This document shows positions 23,587 to 28,854 of a DNA stretch of 28,854 nt, one piece after another. Every line of letters begins with the position of its first letter. Within the stretch, counting starts at the first letter, position 1. Source of the DNA: Cellvibrionales bacterium UBA4451 (GTDB lineage: Bacteria; Pseudomonadota; Gammaproteobacteria; Pseudomonadales; Porticoccaceae). A program made the translations under genes and the position numbers. The notes beneath the pieces are model-generated. The model saw nothing but the letters and a program-made list of their open reading frames with translations. It did no database searches and had not been told where the DNA came from. The stretch lies in contig DGPB01000017.1 in assembly GCA_002390285.1 (NCBI GenBank), positions 7,028 through 35,881 of the forward strand, written 5' to 3'.

Positions 23587-24438
23587 CTACCTCAAGCGGG
23601 CCAGCCGGCCTTTAACAAAGTCGTTATCAGTTAATCCAACCCCAAATGTATATTCGCCGTAGACTAGGTCTGTACTCTTGTTGGTCTGCAAATTTCTCAT
23701 GATTAAACGGTGGGAGCGCCAATAACTGTCACCATACTTGCGGTAGTCTTCAAATTTTAGCTCTTTAAGCAAGCTACCACGGCGATCATAGAACTCTATT
23801 TTACGAATTTGATAGTCTGTCGTATCTACCCACGCAAGTTGCTTGGTATAACCTGAGTTCTCGTAGCGAGGGATACGCTCAACCACATCGCATAGCAGCT
23901 CTCCGCAGGCTTCTTGTTGCAAATAGGTATAGCTAAATTTATTCAACTCGCTCGCGGTAAAGTCTTCAAAGGCGAATTCAGAACCCACAAAAGGCCCGGA
24001 TTTATTTCTTGAAGAAATTCTTTTTACCCGCTTTAACGCCGGTAGATAAAGCCACTGATCATCTGGATCAAGCATTTTGGCATGAGAAAGTAATGCAGTA
24101 CCTTCGATATCTCTGGGGGTTGAAAATAACACCAGGCTTTTATCACCCACGGATTCATCGGGTATCTCCAGCGTTGTAAACCGCATGGATCGTGATGCTT
24201 CCTCACCAGCAGCATTACGAAGCACCATGGTCATCTCTGCTTCACTATCACCGAAACCGCGGTCTGATCGGTCGGATCTGGCCGCAATGTCAAAACCCTT
24301 TACTTGATCCGGCATGCTCTCTTCAGATGTAGCCGCCATCACAGGCGATAAGAGTAACTGGGAGGCCCCTAGTGCACCCACTACAGACAACCTCAGCACG
24401 GAGGCAAAAGCGGCACTAAAAAAATTCCGTCGTTTCAT
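23587..24438 (-). CDS. LolA-like outer membrane lipoprotein-sorting domain protein (periplasmic carrier)
   Basis: A 283-residue exported protein of the LolA-like PF17131 type. The signal peptide starts MKRRNFFSAAFASVL; the RRxFF pattern resembles a twin-arginine signal, with cleavage near VMA (about 35). The mature domain has the family opening MPDQVKGFDIAARSDRSDRG, then GTALLSHAKMLDPDDQWLYL and PALKRVKRISSRNKSGPFVG, and later DYQIRKIEFYDRRGSLLKEL. Such proteins bind hydrophobic acyl chains in a curved half-barrel and shuttle them to the outer membrane. I choose the ATG at 24438 (AAGGAG 7 bases upstream) over the upstream one at 24462. A pair of Cys residues lies in EACGELLCD. It sits between the RND exporter and the outer membrane protein genes. 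Confidence 0.88.
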   Translation of the reverse strand: MKRRNFFSAAFASVLRLSVVGALGASQLLLSPVMAATSEESMPDQVKGFDIAARSDRSDRGFGDSEAEMTMVLRNAAGEEASRSMRFTTLEIPDESVGDKSLVLFSTPRDIEGTALLSHAKMLDPDDQWLYLPALKRVKRISSRNKSGPFVGSEFAFEDFTASELNKFSYTYLQQEACGELLCDVVERIPRYENSGYTKQLAWVDTTDYQIRKIEFYDRRGSLLKELKFEDYRKYGDSYWRSHRLIMRNLQTNKSTDLVYGEYTFGVGLTDNDFVKGRLARLR

Positions 24439-24455
24439 TTTATTCTCCTTTGAAC

Positions 24456-24497
24456 ATATCACTTTTTATATGTCTCGATTGTATATATCACTTTTTA
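24456..24497. repeat. 13-base direct repeat between exporter and LolA-like genes
   Basis: ATATCACTTTTTA occurs at 24456-24468 and again at 24485-24497, 29 bases apart. The second copy contains the exporter stop codon. It could bind a regulator or be a slippage relic. No function is known. Confidence 0.55.
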
Positions 24498-26855
24498 CAA
24501 GGATTCAGGTACTGACCGGCTATCACTTGTCGATACGGTACTCTTACCTTTTTCCATCACCAGCAAAAGTGCTGGAAGAAACAAAAAGTCGAGTAACAGC
24601 GCAAATAGAATCGACATAATCGTCATCAACCCCATATCGACATTCATTTTAAAGGCCGAGGTGGTTAAAACTAGGAAGCCCACAACCAGAATAATCGTAT
24701 TGACGATAATGGCCATGCCCACATTTCGGTAAGCATATCGAATGGAGTCCTCCGAAGAGAGACCTTTTTCATTCCTGGCCCGAACATATTTGGACAGAAA
24801 ATGCACAGTATCATCCACAATGATACCCAGTGAAATTGAAGCCACAGTGGCCACTGAGAAGCCAACCTCACCGATCAACAGCGCCCAGGCACCAAATGTC
24901 ATCAATAGTGGCAAGCCGTTTGGAATCATACTCAACATACCCAAGCGGAAGCTTCTCAGGGCAACAATCATGATCAAGGCAATAGCAAAGATTGCAGCTA
25001 TCGTCCCGGTTATCATGTTGTGTATATTGCGGTCGGTAATATAGGTAAACATCACTTGAGCACTAGTAGGCTGCGCCTGCATATACTCGGGCCAGTTTTC
25101 AGCCATCCATTGACGAGAGTTCGCTAAAAATATTTTAGTCTCACTGGTGGTCGCTTTGTGCAACATGGCAGTTACCCGCGTGGCGGATTTATCCACATTA
25201 ATACGATCATTCAGATCCAACCCGTAGGGTAGAGACAGCTCGAATAGCAACAAGTACTGTGCCGATAATTCACGGTTATCTGGAATTTTGTAAAAACTCG
25301 AATCATCCCCATGCATGTTTTTATTCAGGCGCTTCATGATATCGGTAATGGAATACACGTGGATCACTTCAGATTGTGACCGCAAGAACACCACAAACTT
25401 TTCAAGATACTCCAAATACTCCGGCTCACTGACGCCACCAGCTTCAAAAGCTGGAACCGAGAATTCAATAGGGTATAGGCCGAAATGCTTTAGCGCCTGA
25501 TCCGAGTCTGTGCGAAATTCAACACGCTCATCAAAATATTCTACCCATTGATCGTTAAAGGTGATGCTCGGGATAAACGCCATGAACACAAGCACTACAA
25601 CGCTTATACCGAACAATAGCTTGCGATAGTGAGCAATCACAAAATCGGCCAGTCGAGTCATCATGATCTGTGACCATTCAGCCTCATGCGCTTCTTTCAC
25701 CTTAACCGGTAATAGACTCACCAATACCGGCAACAAGGTAATAGAAAACAACCATGCTGCGCCAATACCTACCGCCGTAATATTGCCTAAATGCCAGAAA
25801 GGTGGCGAGTCGGAAAAATTCAACGACAGGAAGCCAACAATGGTCGTTATCGAGGTAATGGTGACGGGCACAAAGTTCAGGCGCACCGCTTCAGGAATTG
25901 CGTCAAATTTAGACATGCCTTCACGCATCAAACCTCGCATAGAGATCAGAATATGAATGGAATCAGCGACGGCAAGGGTAAGGATAACCGTGGTAGCACT
26001 CATGGATATTGGCGTCAGTTTGACCCCAAAGAATCCGGCGACACCCATACCTACAATCGTTGAAAAGGCGATGACCAGCAAAATTGAAACCGTACCGGCA
26101 ATTGACCGAAGGATAAGCCAAGCCATCACCAGTATCACCAGAAACATTAGAGGCATCAGTGTCCCTGCATCCATCTGGCCTACTTCTGAGAAAGCATTAT
26201 TAAGCATCGATACGCCGGTCAATGAGATATTAATCCCGCTAAAGTCAGTTTCGATACGCTCACTTAGTGCTCTGGCCGCATTAACGGCCTCGGGCACTTC
26301 CATCAGGTTTTTTTCGGGGTACTGCAGCACTACATTCACCGCAGTAACAGCACCAGAGGGTGTCACCAGTTGATTCACCAACAGAGGCTCTTCAAGGGCA
26401 ATATCTTTTCGGGATGCTAATTCAGCTGGGGTGAGATCTTTTGCACCCAAAATGAGGTCTTCGACAATAAGGTCATCATCAATAGCACTGGTGTACTGAA
26501 AGTTGCTGACGGAATCTACACGAATTGCATAGGGAATTTTCCAGGCCTCAGCTGTCAACGCCTCTACTGCAGCCAGGGTGTTGTTTGTAAACGCGGTATC
26601 TTCTAAAGGCTCCAATACAAACAGGATATTATCGTTTTTAGTATAGGTTGCCTGAAGACTCTCGAATGCAGCTAATTCAGGATTGTCGTCAGAGAAAAAT
26701 GTCCTGTAATTTGCAGCAAACTCCAACTTAGACATACCGGTGCCAGCACCAAAGGTCATAACAACCACACCCATTAGCACCAACCAACGGAATTGAATAA
26801 CCCTCCTTGTCAGTCTTGCAGAGAATTTATCTATCGCGTCAAAATAACGGTCCAT
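24495..26855 (-). CDS. RND superfamily / MMPL-type exporter (COG1033)
   Basis: A 786-residue inner membrane protein of the RND superfamily MMPL/HpnN-like branch, with two repeats of one plus five membrane segments around two periplasmic loops. Membrane segments visible include about 24-40, 232-250, 253-275, 284-305, 328-346, 358-383, 412-432 and five in the C-terminal half. The proton-relay region of each half is visible as LAVADSIHIL (295-304, Asp298/His301) and IIVDDTVHFL (about 678-687). Family members export lipids, hopanoids or siderophore-like molecules using proton motive force; the substrate here is unknown. The ATG at 26855 has GAGGT 8 bases upstream. It is the first gene of the three-gene operon, with a promoter overlapped by a putative TetR operator. 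Confidence 0.9.
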   Translation of the reverse strand: MDRYFDAIDKFSARLTRRVIQFRWLVLMGVVVMTFGAGTGMSKLEFAANYRTFFSDDNPELAAFESLQATYTKNDNILFVLEPLEDTAFTNNTLAAVEALTAEAWKIPYAIRVDSVSNFQYTSAIDDDLIVEDLILGAKDLTPAELASRKDIALEEPLLVNQLVTPSGAVTAVNVVLQYPEKNLMEVPEAVNAARALSERIETDFSGINISLTGVSMLNNAFSEVGQMDAGTLMPLMFLVILVMAWLILRSIAGTVSILLVIAFSTIVGMGVAGFFGVKLTPISMSATTVILTLAVADSIHILISMRGLMREGMSKFDAIPEAVRLNFVPVTITSITTIVGFLSLNFSDSPPFWHLGNITAVGIGAAWLFSITLLPVLVSLLPVKVKEAHEAEWSQIMMTRLADFVIAHYRKLLFGISVVVLVFMAFIPSITFNDQWVEYFDERVEFRTDSDQALKHFGLYPIEFSVPAFEAGGVSEPEYLEYLEKFVVFLRSQSEVIHVYSITDIMKRLNKNMHGDDSSFYKIPDNRELSAQYLLLFELSLPYGLDLNDRINVDKSATRVTAMLHKATTSETKIFLANSRQWMAENWPEYMQAQPTSAQVMFTYITDRNIHNMITGTIAAIFAIALIMIVALRSFRLGMLSMIPNGLPLLMTFGAWALLIGEVGFSVATVASISLGIIVDDTVHFLSKYVRARNEKGLSSEDSIRYAYRNVGMAIIVNTIILVVGFLVLTTSAFKMNVDMGLMTIMSILFALLLDFLFLPALLLVMEKGKSTVSTSDSRSVPESL

Positions 26856-26875
26856 GAGATTACCTCGTATTATTA

Positions 26876-26921
26876 ATTACCAACTGGTCATAAATATGAA
26901 GAAAATTGTAGATACAGTCTA
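26876..26921 (-). promoter_or_regulatory. Exporter promoter with TetR-type operator
   Basis: On the minus strand -35 TAGACT (26921-26916), a 17-base spacer and -10 CATATT (26898-26893) place the start near 26886. This falls inside an imperfect dyad ATTACCAACTGGTCA (26876-26890, plus strand; half-sites TTACC and GGTCA with 4-base centre). The same dyad and spacer sequence appear upstream of the tetR gene. Binding there would block transcription. Confidence 0.6.
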
Positions 26922-26951
26922 TTTATAAATTTTTAACCAACACTGCTGGAT

Positions 26952-26968
26952 CATAACGAACCGTTATG
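26952..26968. promoter_or_regulatory. Perfect palindrome at the tetR 3' end upstream of the exporter promoter
   Basis: CATAACG-AAC-CGTTATG, a 7-base perfect inverted repeat with a 3-base centre. It overlaps the tetR stop codon and lies about 31 bases upstream of the exporter -35. No T-run follows on either strand, so an intrinsic terminator is unlikely. It may be a second protein-binding site, distinct from the TTACC dyads. Confidence 0.45.
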
Positions 26969-27563
26969 CCCAGGAACTCAACACATCGTCTAACACATGC
27001 CTAACATGGTCAGTATTTGAAAAGCCTTTCACCGTTGCCGCGAGTCCTGCTAACGTCACCATTAACACCGCGGCAAGACGATCTGGTTCTTTTTTAATGG
27101 TGATTTCACCCACGCGCTGTGCTCTATCAATCAGATCGGTTAGAAATCGCTGCTGCATGACATAACTCTGATCGATCATTTGTTTAACTTCCTGATCATG
27201 AGGGGCCATCTCAACCATTGAATTCAATATCATACAGCCCTCCCCTTCTACGCACTTGGCAGTTATTTCATTTAGTAGAGAACGTAGATTAGCTATTGGG
27301 GAATCATGCAGATAGGCACTAGCGGCAACCTCTTTAAAGGATTGCTCCATATAATATTTTAGTGAGCGAAGGAACAGTTGGTGTTTATCGCCAAATGCCT
27401 GATACAAACTCCCCTTGTGCAAACCTGTCGCTGAGCACAAATCTTTTAATGAAGTCCCCTCATAACCCTTACGCCAAAACGTGTTCATCACCGCCTCTAG
27501 AACCCGGTCTTCTTCAAACTCTCGGGGGCGACCAACGCTTCGGTGCTGTTCGGATAAATTCAA
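26964..27563 (-). CDS. TetR/AcrR family transcriptional regulator
   Basis: A 199-residue regulator. The N-terminal helix-turn-helix (about 18-62) reads RVLEAVMNTFWRKGYEGTSL followed by KDLCSATGLHKGSLYQAFGDKHQLF, a classical TetR DNA-binding domain, and is preceded by the GRPREF arm that enters the minor groove. The C-terminal helical domain contains GCMILNSMVEMAPHD, seen in the AcrR/YxaF-like branch that binds hydrophobic ligands. The start codon is TTG at 27563; an in-frame TAG lies four codons upstream and no earlier start exists, so the choice is forced. It is transcribed in the same direction as the exporter operon, with its own promoter and a matching operator, and probably represses both. 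Confidence 0.9.
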   Translation of the reverse strand: MNLSEQHRSVGRPREFEEDRVLEAVMNTFWRKGYEGTSLKDLCSATGLHKGSLYQAFGDKHQLFLRSLKYYMEQSFKEVAASAYLHDSPIANLRSLLNEITAKCVEGEGCMILNSMVEMAPHDQEVKQMIDQSYVMQQRFLTDLIDRAQRVGEITIKKEPDRLAAVLMVTLAGLAATVKGFSNTDHVRHVLDDVLSSWA

Positions 27564-27578
27564 TCTTCCAACCTATTT

Positions 27579-27623
27579 ATTACCATTCGGTCAAATATAA
27601 GCCTAGCATATAGATGCTGTCTA
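27579..27623 (-). promoter_or_regulatory. tetR promoter with operator, near-copy of the exporter promoter
   Basis: On the minus strand -35 TAGACA (27623-27618, 5 of 6), an 18-base spacer and -10 TATATT (27599-27594, 5 of 6). The next bases form the dyad ATTACCATTCGGTCA (27579-27593 on plus), matching the exporter operator in all ten half-site bases. The spacer holds AGCAT-ATAG-ATGCT (27605-27618). Autoregulation is inferred from the shared sites. Confidence 0.6.
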
Positions 27624-27743
27624 GTTTTTTCTTACTGGATTAAAAATGGAGGGTAATGCCAAACTTTATGATCATTCCGAAGCGCTAAGCTTGTTTAGCT
27701 CCCAGGAACTCAATTTGAATAGAGACGGGATCCAAATCCATAA

Positions 27744-27769
27744 AAAAACCGACCTATTGTCTGGTTTTT
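27744..27769. terminator. Bidirectional intrinsic terminator
   Basis: AAAAACCGAC (27744-27753) and GTC-T-GGTTTTT (27759-27769) form a 10-base stem with one bulged T and loop CTATT. T-runs follow on the plus strand and A-runs on the other side. It lies downstream of the MORN-like gene on the minus strand, matching the end of that transcript. Confidence 0.65.
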
Positions 27770-27814
27770 AGTTGATGGTGTATCAGAATTATCCACACCA
27801 AACTTCAACAAATG

Positions 27815-28228
27815 TTAAGAATGAGGACCTTTTGTTTTTTCTCCAGATTTATCGAAGTACTCACCGCTTCCCTCTACTTGTCCATTTCTGTAACTGACCC
27901 TCGAGTTCAACTGACCATTTGTATGAAAATATTCAGTAAATCCGTCTTTTTGTCCGTTTTTATAATTAGCTCTAAAGTGCAACTTGCCGTTTCTATAGAA
28001 AGACTCTTCGAGCCCATTCTTTAGTCCATTCTTGTAATGAACTTTTGAAGCCAACAATCGATTCAGATGGTAATACTTCACAACAACGCCACTAACAGGC
28101 TTGCTGGTTCTAGTGATATAGGTGGCATCATCGCTTATGAACGTTTCTCTTTCTAAAATTTCTTTAGCAACACCGGTCGTTACGTTAAACAAGAACAAAG
28201 CCAAAAAGACTGCAAAATATTTTCTCAT
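27815..28228 (-). CDS. Exported MORN/YwqK-like repeat protein
   Basis: A 137-residue protein with a Sec signal peptide (MRKYFAVFLALFLFNVTTGVA). The rest is three repeats of about 23 residues: YKNGLKNGLEESFYRNGKL, YKNGQKDGFTEYFHTNGQL and YRNGQVEGSGEYFDKSGE. Each follows the Y-x-N-G-x-x-x-G-x-x-x-x-Y/F-x-x-x-G pattern of MORN or YwqK-type repeats. Families with this repeat are often labelled antitoxins, but no toxin-like gene is adjacent, and an exported protein is unlikely to neutralise a cytosolic toxin. I choose the ATG at 28228; the open frame begins at TTG 28261. No lipobox Cys is present. Function unknown. Confidence 0.7.
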   Translation of the reverse strand: MRKYFAVFLALFLFNVTTGVAKEILERETFISDDATYITRTSKPVSGVVVKYYHLNRLLASKVHYKNGLKNGLEESFYRNGKLHFRANYKNGQKDGFTEYFHTNGQLNSRVSYRNGQVEGSGEYFDKSGEKTKGPHS

Positions 28229-28338
28229 ATAAAAGATCACTACCAAGATAGAGAGTATCAATATGGCATTTTACCCCACCGAACAAATAAGTATAACCAG
28301 AAATTTTGTCCCTTTTTTTACCCTTTAAATAAATCTCA

Positions 28339-28368
28339 ATGGAGTGCAAACCAAGGGGTTAGCTCCAT
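28339..28368. repeat. Two-tier hairpin upstream of the HD-domain gene
   Basis: ATGGAG (28339-28344) pairs with CTCCAT (28363-28368), and inside AACC (28349-28352) pairs with GGTT (28357-28360) around an AAGG loop. It could be a leader hairpin of the HD gene or a small RNA element. There is no T-run. Confidence 0.35.
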
Positions 28369-28512
28369 CAGACTGTAAAAGAGACAAAGAGTAGTGAATA
28401 CTAATGAACGTGTCTGAATTCAAGAGGCATGAAGCGCGTGCCAATCAGCCACATGCTGAAATGATAGACTTATTGATGATTGCCCCATTTCGCAGAGAAA
28501 TATAGGTCAGAA

Positions 28513-28854
28513 ATGTCAGAATTCGTTAATACCGTTATTTGTTTTGCAACAGACGCTCACCAGCGTATCGACCACCGTCGAAAATACAGCAACCAACCCT
28601 ATGCTGTTCACCTTGAGCAAGTAGCAAAAATTGTTGCCTCTGTCACTGATGATGAGGAAATGATTGCCGCCGCATGGCTGCACGATGTTGTTGAAGATAC
28701 GCCTGCGACACTGGATGATATAGAACGAAATTTTGGTTCTACTATTGCATGCCTAGTCAGGGACTTAACGGATGTCAGCAAACCAAGCGATGGTAATCGC
28801 GCGGTAAGAAAAACTATCGATAGAGAGCATCTAGCACAAGCATCTAATCGAGCC
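28513..28854 (+). CDS. HD-domain phosphohydrolase, 5' part (cut by window end)
   Basis: The first 114 codons of a longer gene. The HD domain is plain: PYAVHLEQVAKIVASV gives His33, then AAWLHDVVEDT gives His57-Asp58 with Glu61-Asp62. This is the arrangement of the RelA/SpoT hydrolase domain and of stand-alone (p)ppGpp hydrolases such as MESH1-type proteins. FGSTIACLVRDLTDVSK and RAVRKTIDREHLAQASNRA also fit this group; the downstream KLAD motif falls beyond the window. It probably hydrolyses ppGpp or a similar nucleotide, but this cannot be settled from a fragment. The ATG at 28513 follows AGGT. A 33-codon ORF (28404-28505) just upstream is not clearly real. Confidence 0.8.
   Translation, partial: MSEFVNTVICFATDAHQRIDHRRKYSNQPYAVHLEQVAKIVASVTDDEEMIAAAWLHDVVEDTPATLDDIERNFGSTIACLVRDLTDVSKPSDGNRAVRKTIDREHLAQASNRA

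Noticed and set aside
25957..26373. 138-codon plus-strand frame opposite the RND exporter gene
   Set aside because: It is antisense to a clear membrane transporter; the Ile/Thr/Ser-rich product is the usual mirror of hydrophobic codons.
27646..27771. 41-codon plus-strand frame between tetR and the MORN-like gene
   Set aside because: It ends inside the predicted terminator and has no Shine-Dalgarno or family pattern, so it is probably random.
28404..28505. 33-codon frame just before the HD-domain gene
   Set aside because: No ribosome site and no recognisable motif. It could be a leader peptide, but the evidence is too thin to list as a gene.

Overview
This window looks like a chromosomal segment of a moderate-GC gammaproteobacterium, probably a free-living, marine-type relative of Pseudomonadales or Cellvibrionales. 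The evidence is the set of genes typical of that class: AlaA, PdxB, EpmC, YheU, TrmL, FldB, MnmC, CmoA/CmoB and a short acidic protein resembling the Pseudomonas PA1571 type. The exact genus cannot be read from the sequence. I see no rRNA, CRISPR array, insertion sequence or prophage. Most genes are housekeeping, with short gaps and many overlapping start/stop codons.

Layout. (1) 1-620: the 5' end of a tRNA-Glu gene on the minus strand with a strong promoter, then msrB. (2) 672-3406: alaA, converging tail to tail with an AcoX-like ATP-NAD kinase family gene, then a small PA1571-like ORF. (3) 3468-6496: a tightly overlapped minus-strand operon of GGCT-fold protein, epmC, 5'-3' exonuclease and pdxB. 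(4) 6650-9217: an unrecognised acidic protein, then a minus-strand operon of exported methyltransferase-like protein, yheU and alpha/beta hydrolase. (5) 9340-14703: GcvR-like ACT protein, VIT/CCC1 transporter, trmL, fldB, mnmC and a DUF502 membrane protein. (6) 14698-15279: a gene-poor gap with a possible amidohydrolase remnant. (7) 15280-21560: AEC permease, then a plus-strand run of M16C peptidase (PreP type), thioesterase, cmoA and cmoB. (8) 21613-22179: a second flavodoxin. (9) 22355-27563: a minus-strand envelope transport locus, from promoter outward TetR regulator, RND/MMPL exporter, LolA-like periplasmic carrier and beta-barrel outer membrane protein. (10) 27815 to the end: an exported MORN/YwqK-like repeat protein and the start of an HD-domain hydrolase.

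Two themes stand out. First, tRNA wobble-position modification is concentrated here: TrmL, MnmC and CmoA/CmoB all act on nucleotide 34, and tRNA-Glu, a known MnmC-pathway substrate, lies at the left edge. EpmC adds another translation-fidelity factor. Second, the 22.3-27.6 kb locus encodes the parts of a possible inner membrane to outer membrane transport route for a hydrophobic molecule. Both its regulator gene and its exporter gene carry near-identical promoter/operator blocks with a TetR-style dyad (TTACC-N4-GGTCA), so the locus is probably autoregulated and ligand-inducible. This locus is the best candidate for an under-described system. Its substrate cannot be deduced from sequence alone.
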